Assembly (NCBI GenBank): GCA_022614695.1
Contig: JAKEIC010000086.1
Location: 1-46,169 of the forward strand
Reading direction: 5' to 3'
DNA length: 46,169 nucleotides
Source: Planctomycetales bacterium
Lineage (GTDB): Bacteria > Planctomycetota > JAKEIC01
Below, one piece after another: positions 31,561-39,933 of the stretch (the stretch's first letter is position 1; every line of letters starts with the position of its first letter). The notes under the pieces were generated by a model that did no database searches, was not told the origin of the DNA, and saw only the letters and a program-made list of their open reading frames with translations. The translations under genes and the position numbers were made by a program.

Positions 31561-34500
31561 GTGCGAGCGAGACGAGGACCCTTCGCGCCTTTCCCATCGG
31601 ACCGCGCGGCGCCGTCGCGGGAGGAGGAGGTCCTCCGGTTCTGGAAGCGGGCGCGGGTCTTCGAGAAGAGCCTCGCGATCCGGAAGGGGGCCCCGCGCTT
31701 CGTCTTCTACGAGGGGCCGCCCACCGCGAACGGGCGGCCGCACCCCGGCCACGTCCTCACGCGCGTCGTGAAGGACGTCTTCCCGCGCTACAAGACGATG
31801 CGGGGGTTCCTCGTCCCCCGGAAGGCCGGCTGGGACACCCACGGGCTCCCGGTCGAGATCGAGGTGGAGAAGCAGATCGGGATCTCGGGGAAGCCGGACA
31901 TCGAGAGGTTCGGCGTGGGCCCGTTCGTGAAGCGCTGCCGGGCGTCGGTCTGGAAGTACAAGGCCGACTGGGAGCGGCTCACCGAGCGGATCGGCTTCTG
32001 GCTCGACATGGCCGACCCCTACGTCACCTACGAGCGGGACTACATCGAGTCGGTCTGGTGGGCGCTGCACGAGATCCGCGGGAAGGGGCTCCTCTACCGC
32101 GGGAAGAAGTCGGTCCCCTGGTGCCCGCGCTGCGGGACCGGGCTCTCCTCCCACGAGGTAGGGCAGGGCTACCGGGACATCGAGGAGGAGTCGGTCTACG
32201 TGGGCTTCCGGCTCAAGTCGGACCCGAAGACCCTCGTCCTCGCCTGGACGACGACGCCCTGGACCCTCCCGAGCAACGCGGCGCTCGCCGTCCGGCCGGA
32301 GGTGGACTACGCGAGGGTGCGCGTGGGCGAGGAAACCCTCCTCGTCGCCGCGCCGCTCGCGGCCGCCGCGCTCGGGAAGATCCCGCACGAGGTCGCCGGG
32401 ACCGTGCGGGGAGCCGACCTCGTCGGGCAGGAGTACGAGCCGCTCTACGCCCACGCCCGGTTCTCCGAGAGGGCCCACTACGTCATCGGAGCCGACTTCG
32501 TGACCCTCGACGCCGGCACGGGGGTCGTCCACATCGCTCCGGGTTACGGCGAGGACGACTACCGGGCCGGAGAGAAGCACGGCCTCCCGGTGATCCAGCT
32601 CGTGGGGGCGGACGGGAAGTTCGCGGAGGGGACCCCGTGGGCGGGCCGCTCGTTCAAGGAGACCGACGCGGAGATCGTCCGCGATCTCAAGGCGCGCGCG
32701 CTCCTGCTGCGCACCGAACGCGTGAAGCACAGCTACCCCCACTGCTGGCGCTGCGACACCCCGCTCATCTACTTCGCGCGGCCGTGCTGGTTCATCCGGA
32801 CAACGGCGAGGAAGGCGGACCTGCTCCGCCTGAACGACGGGATCCGCTGGCTCCCGGAGCACATCCGGGCGGGCCGCTTCGGGAACTTCCTCGAGACGAA
32901 CGTGGACTGGGCGCTCTCGCGCGAGCGCTACTGGGGGACGCCGCTCCCGATGTGGGTCTGCGAGAAGTGCGGCGCGGAGGAGAGCTTCCCCTCGCTCGCG
33001 GCGCTCCGGAAGCGGAACCCGAGGATCCCGGCGTCGCTCGACCTCCACAAGCCGGCGGTGGACCGGGCGACGATCCGCTGCCGCTGCGGCGGGACCTCGA
33101 GGCGAGTCCCCGAGGTGGTGGACTGCTGGTTCGACTCGGGGGCGATGCCCTTCGCGCAGTGGGGCTACCCGCACCGGGGGAAGGCGGAGTTCGAGGCGGC
33201 CTTCCCGGCCGACTTCATCTCGGAGGCGATAGACCAGACCCGGGGCTGGTTCTACTCCCTGCTCGCGATCTCGACGCTCCTCTTCGACCGCTCGCCCTAC
33301 AAGAACTGCCTCGTGATGGGGCACGTGCAGGACGAGAAGGGCCAGAAGATGAGCAAGCACCTCGGGAACACGCTTGACCCCTGGAAGGTGATCGGCTCCC
33401 AGGGGGCGGACGCGCTCCGGTGGTACTTCCTCTCGGCGAACCAGCCGTGGGTCTCGACCCGGTTCAGCGAGCGCGCCGTCTCGGAGGCCGCCGGCGAGTT
33501 CCTCGTCCGGATCGTGAACGCCCTGCACTTCTTCACGAGCTACGCGGCGCTCGACGGGTTCGACCCGACCCGCGGCGTGAAGTCGCTCGCGCGCGGGGAC
33601 CACCGGGACCTGGCCCGGGCGACGGGCTGGGTGCCGGTCGCGAAGCGGCCGCTCCTCGATCGCTGGATCCTCTCGGCCCTCCAGGGGACGGTCGCCGAGG
33701 TGAGGCGGGGGCTGGACGCCTACGACTCCTACGGGGCGGCCCGCGCGCTCGCCGCGTTCGTGGACGGGCTCTCGAACTGGTACATCCGCCGGTCGCGGCC
33801 GCGGTTCTGGGGCTCGGAGGACACGGCCGACAAGCGCGCGGCGCACTTCACTCTCTACGAGTGCCTCTCGGTCCTCGCTCGGCTCGCGGCTCCCCTCACG
33901 CCCTTCCTCGCCGAGGAGATGCACGAGGCGCTCGCGCGGGGGCCGTTCGGGCGGCGCGCGGCGGCGTCGGTCCACCTCGAGGGCTTCCCCGAGCCCGACC
34001 CCGCGGTGCGGGATCCGGCGCTCGAGAGCCGTATGGACGCGGCCCGCGAGGCGGTCTCCCTCGGCCACGCGGCGCGCCGCGAGGCGCAGCTTCGGGTGCG
34101 GCAGCCGCTCTCCGAGGCGATCGTGGTGGCCGACCGGGCGCGGGCCGGGAACGTCCGCGACCTCGCCGACATCGTGCGGGACGAGCTGAACGTGAAGGCG
34201 GTGACGATCGCCGAGGAAGTCTCGGCCTACGCGACGGTGAGCGTGAAGCCGAACTTCCGGGCGCTCGGCCCGAAGCTCGGCGCCCGGGTGGGCGAGTGCG
34301 CGAAGGCGCTGGCGGCCCTCCCGGCGCTCGAGGCGTGCCGGGCGGCGGCGGGCGAGGCGCTCGCCGTCTCGGTCGGGGGCGAGAGCCTCACCCTCGCCCC
34401 GGAGGAGCTGGACGTGCGCCTCTCCGCGAAGCCCGACTTCGCCGCGAAGGCGGGCCACGGGATGGTGGTCGTCCTGCGCACGGAGGTGACCCCCGATCTC

Positions 34501-34803
34501 AAGGCCGAGGGGACGGCCCGGGAGCTGATCTCCCGCATCCAGGGCATGCGGAAGGAGCTCGGGCTCCCCTACGAGGCGCGGATTGGGACGACGATCGAGG
34601 CCTCGGGCGAGATCGCCGCGGCCGCCGAGCGCCACCGGGACCTCCTCCGGGGCGAGACCCTCTCCGAGACTCTCCTCCTCGCGAAGGCGGCGGGGGAACT
34701 CGTGAAGGAGGAGGAGCTGGACGGGGGCGTCGTCCGGATCGGGATCTCGCAGGTCGCGGAGGGGAAGCCCCGGGCGCGCCGCGCAAAGAGGAAGAGCCGG
34801 TGA
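31561..34803 (+). CDS. ileS: Isoleucyl-tRNA synthetase
   Basis: A class I aminoacyl-tRNA synthetase of about 1080 residues that charges tRNA-Ile in the cytoplasm. The start of the catalytic core reads REEEVLRFWKRARVFEKSL. The HIGH motif is HPGH in NGRPHPGHVLTR and the KMSKS motif is KMSKH in KGQKMSKHLGNTLDPW. The editing domain contains TTTPWTLPSNAALAVRP and GTGVVHIAPGYGEDDY. Zn-type Cys pairs occur (CPRCGT, CEKCG). The C-terminal anticodon-binding region and overall length fit the longer type 2 (eukaryote-like) IleRS. The GTG at 31561 is the most likely start, 19 codons before the conserved REEEVLRF; in-frame GTGs inside the upstream repeat are alternatives. The stop overlaps the purN start by 4 bp. 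Confidence 0.93.
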   Translation: MRARRGPFAPFPSDRAAPSREEEVLRFWKRARVFEKSLAIRKGAPRFVFYEGPPTANGRPHPGHVLTRVVKDVFPRYKTMRGFLVPRKAGWDTHGLPVEIEVEKQIGISGKPDIERFGVGPFVKRCRASVWKYKADWERLTERIGFWLDMADPYVTYERDYIESVWWALHEIRGKGLLYRGKKSVPWCPRCGTGLSSHEVGQGYRDIEEESVYVGFRLKSDPKTLVLAWTTTPWTLPSNAALAVRPEVDYARVRVGEETLLVAAPLAAAALGKIPHEVAGTVRGADLVGQEYEPLYAHARFSERAHYVIGADFVTLDAGTGVVHIAPGYGEDDYRAGEKHGLPVIQLVGADGKFAEGTPWAGRSFKETDAEIVRDLKARALLLRTERVKHSYPHCWRCDTPLIYFARPCWFIRTTARKADLLRLNDGIRWLPEHIRAGRFGNFLETNVDWALSRERYWGTPLPMWVCEKCGAEESFPSLAALRKRNPRIPASLDLHKPAVDRATIRCRCGGTSRRVPEVVDCWFDSGAMPFAQWGYPHRGKAEFEAAFPADFISEAIDQTRGWFYSLLAISTLLFDRSPYKNCLVMGHVQDEKGQKMSKHLGNTLDPWKVIGSQGADALRWYFLSANQPWVSTRFSERAVSEAAGEFLVRIVNALHFFTSYAALDGFDPTRGVKSLARGDHRDLARATGWVPVAKRPLLDRWILSALQGTVAEVRRGLDAYDSYGAARALAAFVDGLSNWYIRRSRPRFWGSEDTADKRAAHFTLYECLSVLARLAAPLTPFLAEEMHEALARGPFGRRAAASVHLEGFPEPDPAVRDPALESRMDAAREAVSLGHAARREAQLRVRQPLSEAIVVADRARAGNVRDLADIVRDELNVKAVTIAEEVSAYATVSVKPNFRALGPKLGARVGECAKALAALPALEACRAAAGEALAVSVGGESLTLAPEELDVRLSAKPDFAAKAGHGMVVVLRTEVTPDLKAEGTARELISRIQGMRKELGLPYEARIGTTIEASGEIAAAAERHRDLLRGETLSETLLLAKAAGELVKEEELDGGVVRIGISQVAEGKPRARRAKRKSR

Positions 34804-35435
34804 CGGCCGGCGCGGGCCGGGTCCGGGCCGTCGTCCTCCTCTCCGGCCGGGGGACGACCCTCCAGAACTTCCTCGACCTCTCGCGCGCGGGGAATCTCCC
34901 GCTCGACGTCGCCGGGGTGATCGCGAGCCGGGAGGACTCGGGCGGGCTGTTACGGGCCCACGAGGCGGGAATCCCGGGAGCCCTCGTGGTCCACGCCGAC
35001 TTCCGGCGCGACGAGAAGGGCTTCTCCAAGGCGGTGACGAAGGCCGTGGACCGGTTCGAGCCCGAGCTGGTCCTCCTCTGCGGCTTCAACCACCTCTGGA
35101 GCTTCCCGGCGCGCTACCGGGGCCGGGTGATGAATGTCCACCCGGCGCTCCTCCCGATGTTCGGCGGGAAGGGCTTCTACGGCCACCGGGTCCACGAGGC
35201 GGTGCTCGCCGCGGGCGTGAAGATCACCGGATGCACGGTCCACTTCGCCGACGGCGAGTACGACCGCGGGCCGATCATCCTGCAGCGTCCGGTCCCCGTG
35301 ATGGAGGACGACACGCCCGAATCGCTCTCCGCGCGAGTCCAGGCCGCCGAGCGCGAGGCGTACCCGGAGGCGGTGAGGCTCTTCGCCGAGGGGAAGCTCC
35401 GGCTCGAGGGGAAGCGGGTGCGGGTGCTCTCGTAG
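34800..35435 (+). CDS. purN: Phosphoribosylglycinamide formyltransferase
   Basis: A 211-residue enzyme of de novo purine synthesis that transfers a formyl group from 10-formyltetrahydrofolate to GAR. VVLLSGRGTTLQNFLD is the phosphate-binding N-terminus; LVLLCGFNHLWSFP, MNVHPALLPMFGGKGFYG (catalytic Asn and His), TGCTVHFADGEYDRGPIIL (catalytic Asp) and the final PEAVRLFAEGKL are all in family order and the length is typical. The start is GTG at 34800, sharing GTGA with the ileS stop and preceded by AGAGGAAGAG, so it is translationally coupled to ileS. Confidence 0.92.
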   Translation: MTAGAGRVRAVVLLSGRGTTLQNFLDLSRAGNLPLDVAGVIASREDSGGLLRAHEAGIPGALVVHADFRRDEKGFSKAVTKAVDRFEPELVLLCGFNHLWSFPARYRGRVMNVHPALLPMFGGKGFYGHRVHEAVLAAGVKITGCTVHFADGEYDRGPIILQRPVPVMEDDTPESLSARVQAAEREAYPEAVRLFAEGKLRLEGKRVRVLS

Positions 35436-35460
35436 CGGGCCCCCGGCCGATCTCCGATCT

Positions 35461-35538
35461 CGAGTCCGAGTCCGAGTCCGGTCGCGAGGACGAGGCCGAC
35501 TTCGGGCCGATCCGGCATCGGACTCGGATCCGGACTCG
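35461..35538 (+). repeat. Large imperfect stem-loop built from GAGTCC repeats
   Basis: The arm at 35461-35480 (three tandem GAGTCC-type units) is complementary at 18 of 20 positions to 35519-35538, across a 38-nt loop. It lies just after purN and could terminate or stabilise the ileS-purN transcript. There is no T-run. Confidence 0.65.
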
Positions 35539-35653
35539 ATCTGGGCCTCGATCCTCGCCCGTCGCGGAAGGCGATCTCCCACTTCGAGGGCCCACCCACG
35601 GGCCCCCACTTGTCGTGAGGGGCCCGCGTGCGGTCCCTCGAAATGAGATCGTC

Positions 35654-36049
35654 ATGATTCCGACCGATCCGTGCCCGGCGCACGGCCTCCCGCACGAGCG
35701 TCTCGATGCCTGGCGCGTTGCCCTCGAGCTCGATCGCGAGGTCGTCGCCCTCCTCCTCGGAGTCCCCCGCGGCCACGCGTGGCTGGCCGACCAGTCAGCC
35801 CGAGCCGCGGGGTCGGCGGTCCTGAACCTGGCGGAAGCCATGGGTCGGCGCGGCGCCGACCGGGCCCGCACCCTCCGGATCGCCGCCGGCTCCGTGCTGG
35901 AGGTCGCCGCGGCGAACGAGCTGCTCGGGCACCGGCGCGCAGGCGCCGAGCCCGCCCGGGCTCGGGTCCGGTCGCTCTGCGGCCGGCTGTCGGCGCTGAT
36001 CGCCGGACTGATCCGGCGCGCCGAGGGAGGAGGTGCGGGATCCCCGTAG
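35654..36049 (+). CDS. Four-helix bundle protein (TIGR02436-like)
   Basis: A 131-residue all-helical protein. LPHERLDAWRVALELDREVVALL is the typical first helix of four-helix-bundle proteins found as intervening-sequence ORFs in 23S rRNA or as stand-alone genes. DQSARAAGSAVLNLAEAMGR carries the family's conserved 'RA..S...N.AEG' segment, and two further helices follow (TLRIAAGSVLEVAAANELL and ARVRSLCGRLSALIAGLIRR). The ATG at 35654 begins MIPTDP; no strong ribosome site is visible. The molecular role of the family is poorly known. No rRNA is present here. Confidence 0.75.
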   Translation: MIPTDPCPAHGLPHERLDAWRVALELDREVVALLLGVPRGHAWLADQSARAAGSAVLNLAEAMGRRGADRARTLRIAAGSVLEVAAANELLGHRRAGAEPARARVRSLCGRLSALIAGLIRRAEGGGAGSP

Positions 36050-36075
36050 GGGGATCCTCTCCTCGAGGAATCCCC
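36050..36075 (+). terminator. Hairpin after the four-helix-bundle gene
   Basis: GGGGAT (36050-36055) pairs with ATCCCC (36070-36075), with CTC/GAG pairing inside and a small internal loop. It lies directly after the gene stop. A T-run is lacking, as is common in GC-rich genomes. Confidence 0.4.
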
Positions 36076-36169
36076 TCCGGTTCCTCGACGCGGAGCGGCC
36101 GGGCGGGATACCCGATCTCCGAGGACCCCCCCCCCGACCTGCTTGACGGACTCGCCCCCGCGCGGGCCC

Positions 36170-36211
36170 TTGACACCCGGGCCTGATATGTTACCATTAG
36201 GTCACATATCA
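36170..36211 (+). promoter_or_regulatory. arsR promoter overlapped by a 28-bp palindromic operator
   Basis: TTGACA (36170-36175), a 16-bp spacer and TACCAT (36192-36197). The palindrome at 36184-36211 has arms TGATATGTTACC and GGTCACATATCA around ATTA, complementary at 11 of 12 positions. It covers the -10 and start region, as expected for an autorepressed winged-helix regulator. Confidence 0.75.
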
Positions 36212-36621
36212 ACCCCGATGCGCTCTCCCCCGTCTTCGACGCCCTCGCCCACCCTCACCGCCGGCGGATCCTGGATCTCCTGCGTCCCCGGGCGCGGGCG
36301 ACGGGGGAGATCGCCGCGCGGTTCCCCGCGCTCTCGAGGTTCGCGGTGATGAAGCACCTCGCGGTCCTCGATCGGGCGGGGCTGGTCCTCGCCGAGCGGG
36401 AAGGACGGCGGGTCTTGCACCATCTCAACCCGGTCCCGATCCAGAGGATCGCCGACCGGTGGATCTCGCGGTTCGCGCGCCCCATGGCGGGCGCGCTCAC
36501 GGCGTTGAAGGACACGCTCGAGAAGGAGGCCCGATGGCCACGAAGCGGCACGTCTACGAGGTCTACATCCGGACGACCCCGGCGCGGCTATGGGAGGCGA
36601 TCACGAAGTTCGAGGTCGTGA
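36208..36621 (+). CDS. ArsR-family winged-helix repressor without standard start codon
   Basis: The frame encodes an ArsR/HTH_20-type regulator: PVFDALAHPHRRRILDLL, TGEIAARFPALSRFAVMKHL (recognition helix), LVLAEREGRRVLHHLNPVPI and RWISRFARPMAGALTALKDTL. It is open from 36187 but holds no ATG, GTG or TTG before 36346, which already lies inside the DNA-binding domain. ATC at 36208 or ATT at 36196 are candidate starts close to the predicted transcript start. Alternatively one extra C in the five-C run at 36227-36231 would bring the ATG at 36218 into frame. The gene is followed with an 88-bp overlap by an SRPBCC gene, the usual ArsR-AHSA1 pairing, whose C-terminal tail here is Arg/Ser-rich and probably not structured. 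I chose 36208 tentatively. Confidence 0.65.
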   Translation: MNPDALSPVFDALAHPHRRRILDLLRPRARATGEIAARFPALSRFAVMKHLAVLDRAGLVLAEREGRRVLHHLNPVPIQRIADRWISRFARPMAGALTALKDTLEKEARWPRSGTSTRSTSGRPRRGYGRRSRSSRS

Positions 36622-36971
36622 GGCGCTACTACTACGGCTATGGGCTGCGGGCGAGGCTCCGGAAGGGCGCCCCGCTCGAGTACGTGGACCCCGACACGGG
36701 GAAGGTCGCGATCGCGGGGAAGGTCCTCGAGGTCGTCCCCCGCAAGCGCTTCGTCCACACCTTCCAGTTCCGGCATGACCCGAAGAGGCTCGAGCCGCCG
36801 TCCCGCGTCACCTACACGATCTCGAAGTGGCAGGGCGTGCCGCTTCTCCGCCTCGTCCACGACCGGCTCGAGAAGAGCCCGCGGACGGGGAAGTCCGTGG
36901 AAGGCGGCTGGGGCCCGATCCTCTCGGGGCTGAAGTCGCTCCTCGAGACCGGGAAGCCGCTTTGGAAGTAG
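36534..36971 (+). CDS. SRPBCC (AHSA1-like) domain protein
   Basis: A 145-residue START/AHSA1-like protein. HVYEVYIRTTPARLWEAIT is the typical opening, followed by strands KGAPLEYVDPDTGKVAIAGKV and FVHTFQFRHDP, VTYTISK and the C-terminal helix GGWGPILSGLKSLLETGKPL. These proteins form a deep hydrophobic pocket and are often encoded with an ArsR repressor, as here. The ligand is unknown. The ATG at 36534 has AAGGAGG immediately upstream and lies inside the end of the arsR frame; the longer reading from 36459 has no such support. Confidence 0.85.
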   Translation: MATKRHVYEVYIRTTPARLWEAITKFEVVRRYYYGYGLRARLRKGAPLEYVDPDTGKVAIAGKVLEVVPRKRFVHTFQFRHDPKRLEPPSRVTYTISKWQGVPLLRLVHDRLEKSPRTGKSVEGGWGPILSGLKSLLETGKPLWK

Positions 36972-36991
36972 CCGCACCGGCGCGGCTACTT
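36966..36991. terminator. Bidirectional hairpin over two convergent stop codons
   Basis: AAGTAGCCGC (36966-36975) and GCGGCTACTT (36982-36991) are perfectly complementary around ACCGGC. The stem contains the stops of both the SRPBCC gene (plus) and the secreted protein gene (minus), so it can serve both transcripts. Confidence 0.7.
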
Positions 36992-38896
36992 CACCTTCCA
37001 GACAGCCGCCTCGACGGGCTTCCCGCCGGGGGTGGCCACCTCGAGGGTCTGGTCGCGGAACGTGACCACGAGCTTCTCCGTCCTCCCGGGGGCCCGGACG
37101 AAGACGTGCCACCGGCCGTTCATCACCGACACGTTCGCGCCCGCGGGACCCGCGTCGGCGCCGCCCGCGTCGAGCGCACGGACGGACGCCGGACCCGGGG
37201 CCGCCGCGCCGGGCGTCGCCGGCACCCCCTCGATCTCGACCGGGATCGCCTGGAGGAGGAACCGCCGGACCTTCACGAGGACCCCGCCGGGGGGCGGCAC
37301 GACGAGGTTCGCGATCGGGTCCGTCTCGCACCCCTGAGGCAGGTTCAGCCGCACCTCCGGGTGGGTGCCGGGAGCGAGCGCCAGCGAGACCTCCCCCTTG
37401 TCGTCGGTCGTCCCCGAGGCCATCGCGCCCACCCAGACGGAGACCGCGAGGCCTGCGACCGGCTTCCCATCCTCCTCCACGAGCCGGAACGTGACGACGA
37501 CATTCGCGACGGCCTTGACCTTCACGACGACCTCCCCCTTCGCGTCGGGATTCGCGAGGAGGTCGGCGAGCTGCTTCGGGGTCCAGGTGAACCCGCCGTC
37601 CGGGAAGGTGAGACCCTCGCCCGAGACGCCCACGCCGACGGTGGTACGGGTGCCGGCCGTCTCGGCCGCGGGGTCCACGGCCGGGAGGCTGTCGGTGAGG
37701 TCGGCGCGCCCCGTCGCATCGGTGCGCGGACCGCCGGTCCCGCTGCTCGAGCTGGACCCGCCGCGGGAGACCGAGACGTTGTAGGAGACCTGGACCCCCG
37801 CGCGCGTGAGGCGATTCCCCTCCGCGTCCACGAGCTGGAGGACGAGGCGCGGACGGACCGAGAGCGCGAGGTCGGCCTTCTCGCCGGGCCCGGCGCCCGC
37901 GACGACCCGCGCGGGGACGACCCCGGCGAGCCCCCCCGCCGCGAGGCGCACGGAGTTCCGGCCCTTCGGGAGGAAGAGCGCGAGCGCAGGCTTCGCCAGA
38001 TCGAGCGAGTGCCACCAGGTCCTCTGGGTCCGGGTCTTGAGGACGCCGTCCACCACCTCGCTCACGACGTTGGTCGAGGAGCCGTCCCCGCCGCTGAACG
38101 AGGAGACGCCCCCGCTCGCGTCGGCCCCGGCCGCGTCCTCGGTCTCAGTCACGTGCGTGACCAGGACCTTCGCGGGCAGAGTCGCCCCCTTCGGGGGCTT
38201 GAGCATCCACGTCACCTCGACCCCGGGCCGCACCGCGACGACGAGTTCGCGCGCGAGCTTCTTCCCGACGCCGTCGAGGCGGAAGAGCTTGCCGGCCGCG
38301 AGGAGCTTCTCGACCGCGTCCGCCTGGAACCCCTCGACGGGGCCGCCACCCCCGACGACCCGGATCACGCGCGGGGTCGCCTCCACCCCGATCGCCCAGG
38401 GGACGCCCGGAAGCACGCCCGCGATCCGGAACTTCCCCTGCTTGTCGGTGACGGCCGTTGGCCCGTGGTGTCCCATCTCCCAGGTGGTCGCCAGCTGCAC
38501 CTCGATGCCCGCGAGCGTCTGCTTCTTCTCGTCGCGCACCGTCCCCTCGACGACGTTCCCCGGGACGACCTTGAGGAGGACTTCCTTCGTCCCAGGGACG
38601 AGCTTCAGCCACTCCGAGCAGCCGCGCCCGTGCGCGACAGCGACGACCTCCCCGCCGGCCCAGCCCGGCTCGATCGAGAACGTCCCCGCGGAGTCTGTCT
38701 CCGCGCCCTGGAGCTTCCCCTCGCTCCACCAGAATCTCGCCTGCCCCAGCGCGTCCCTCGCCCCGACGGCCGCGCCCGCGACGGGCTTCCCCGCCTCGTC
38801 CACGACGCGGCCGGTCTTCGGCAGGTCCTGCGCGGCGGCGGGTCCCGCCAAAGCGAGAATCCCCGCGACCCCGACCAGGCGAGCGAGTCCGCCCAT
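36986..38896 (-). CDS. Secreted carboxypeptidase-regulatory-like protein
   Basis: A 636-residue exported protein. The signal peptide ends GPAAAQ. Several carboxypeptidase-D-regulatory-like beta-sandwich domains follow: GRVVDEAGKPVAGAAV at about 29-44, GNVVEGTVRDEKKQTLAGIEV at about 115, and later VDAEGNRLTRAGVQV and VEEDGKPVAGLAVSV. Between them is the module with HGRGCSEWLKL and RLDGVGKKLARELVVAVRPG that recurs in the sigma fusion and in the 811-residue protein. The last 70 residues form a small beta domain. The ATG has GGGGGGACC upstream. Such domains usually fold as surface or periplasmic adhesion or sensing modules. It is the last gene of the cluster that begins with the DUF5939 cyclase. 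Confidence 0.75.
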   Translation of the reverse strand: MGGLARLVGVAGILALAGPAAAQDLPKTGRVVDEAGKPVAGAAVGARDALGQARFWWSEGKLQGAETDSAGTFSIEPGWAGGEVVAVAHGRGCSEWLKLVPGTKEVLLKVVPGNVVEGTVRDEKKQTLAGIEVQLATTWEMGHHGPTAVTDKQGKFRIAGVLPGVPWAIGVEATPRVIRVVGGGGPVEGFQADAVEKLLAAGKLFRLDGVGKKLARELVVAVRPGVEVTWMLKPPKGATLPAKVLVTHVTETEDAAGADASGGVSSFSGGDGSSTNVVSEVVDGVLKTRTQRTWWHSLDLAKPALALFLPKGRNSVRLAAGGLAGVVPARVVAGAGPGEKADLALSVRPRLVLQLVDAEGNRLTRAGVQVSYNVSVSRGGSSSSSGTGGPRTDATGRADLTDSLPAVDPAAETAGTRTTVGVGVSGEGLTFPDGGFTWTPKQLADLLANPDAKGEVVVKVKAVANVVVTFRLVEEDGKPVAGLAVSVWVGAMASGTTDDKGEVSLALAPGTHPEVRLNLPQGCETDPIANLVVPPPGGVLVKVRRFLLQAIPVEIEGVPATPGAAAPGPASVRALDAGGADAGPAGANVSVMNGRWHVFVRAPGRTEKLVVTFRDQTLEVATPGGKPVEAAVWKVK

Positions 38897-38986
38897 GAGG
38901 TCCCCCCTTCCGGCTCCCAGACTCCGGGAGGATACCCCGCCGCGACGAGCCGCCCCAGGGGCGAGCGAAGCAACGAGGTCGCTTCG

Positions 38987-39811
38987 CTACCCCCCGCCGC
39001 CCTCGCCGTCGCCGCCCTTCTTCTTGTCCTCGAGCGACAGGAACCAGCGGCCGCCCACCCTCACGAACTTCCCCGGTTCGTCGCCGGCCTTTCCGGTCGC
39101 CGTGTCGCCCTCGATCTTCAGGTCGGTGAGTTTCGCCCCGCCCACAAACGTCTTGGTCATCTCCGCCATCAGGTCCTTCGACTCCCCTCCCGGCATGGCC
39201 TCGCCGAGCTTCTGCATCCCCTTGACGAGGTCGCAGAGCAGGGCAACCGTGTCCACCTTGTCCATGCGGTTGCCGATCTTCTTCCCCAGGTCCATCGGAT
39301 CCGGCTCGCCGGCCATCATGTTCACCCCGAGCGACTCGGCGGAGGGCATCTCGAGCTTGTGCTTCGCGACGATCCCCTTCATCTCCGAGATCGCGGCGTC
39401 GAACTTCTTCAGGTCGGACCCGCCCTGCTTCGCCTCGCCCCCCTCCGGCTGGCCCCTGCCCGCCATCGCGGCGAACATCGGCCTCATCGCCTCGAGCATC
39501 TCGGGCATGAGCGCGAACATCGCGCAGAGCCCCTTCCGCGCGTCGGGCGCCACGAGCCGGAGGAACGCGGCGGGATCCTTCCTCTCCGCGGCGGCCTGGG
39601 CCTTCGCGAAGACGTCCTCGGGGGAGTCTCCGCCCTCGGCCGGGGGCTTCGGAGCGGGCGCCGGTGCCGGCGCCGGCGCGGCCGCCTGGGAGCCTCCTTT
39701 GGCGGCGTCGGTCCCGGCGGGCTTCGTGGACGTCTTGGACTCCCCGCCGCAGCCCGGGGCCGCGAGGGCCGCCCCGAGCAGGGTGAGCGCGACGAAGCGG
39801 GCGCTGGACAT
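38987..39811 (-). CDS. Predicted lipoprotein, hypothetical
   Basis: A 274-residue predicted lipoprotein: signal LTLLGAALAAPGC with Cys at about 22, then a low-complexity Ala/Pro linker (APAPAPAPAPKPP). The rest is helical and Met-rich (MFALMPEMLEAMRPMFAAM), with a C-terminal strand pair GKFVRVGGRWFLSLED typical of small DUF4878-like accessory domains. The ATG at 39811 has GGAGG upstream; the longer frame from 39937 is excluded. It lies between the sigma fusion and the secreted protein in the same direction. The function is unknown. Confidence 0.7.
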   Translation of the reverse strand: MSSARFVALTLLGAALAAPGCGGESKTSTKPAGTDAAKGGSQAAAPAPAPAPAPKPPAEGGDSPEDVFAKAQAAAERKDPAAFLRLVAPDARKGLCAMFALMPEMLEAMRPMFAAMAGRGQPEGGEAKQGGSDLKKFDAAISEMKGIVAKHKLEMPSAESLGVNMMAGEPDPMDLGKKIGNRMDKVDTVALLCDLVKGMQKLGEAMPGGESKDLMAEMTKTFVGGAKLTDLKIEGDTATGKAGDEPGKFVRVGGRWFLSLEDKKKGGDGEGGGG

Positions 39812-39867
39812 GGGGCCTCCGATCCGCGGAGGAGAGGCCGGCGCCCCGCCGGGGGCCCCCGGGGACC

Positions 39868-39890
39868 GCGGGAGTGTACGCACTCCCCGC
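39868..39890 (-). terminator. Hairpin between the sigma fusion and the lipoprotein gene
   Basis: GGGAGTG (39870-39876) pairs perfectly with CACTCCC (39881-39887) across TACG, extended by two pairs past a one-base bulge. It may be an attenuator or terminator; no T-run follows. Confidence 0.45.
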
Positions 39891-39933
39891 TCGCGCGCAA
39901 TCCCGGCTGGAAGAGGGCCGGACCCCCGCCTCA

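Noticed and set aside
29343..33377. Very long plus-strand open frame opposite the kinase genes and overlapping ileS
   Set aside because: It is antisense to the kinase-TPR genes and then out of frame with ileS. Its composition is Arg/Gly/Pro-rich without domains, as expected from high-GC shadow frames.
30211..34635. 1474-codon minus-strand open frame opposite ileS
   Set aside because: It is a shadow of ileS and of the first kinase gene. I checked it for the missing kinase N-lobe and saw no glycine loop or HRD motif.
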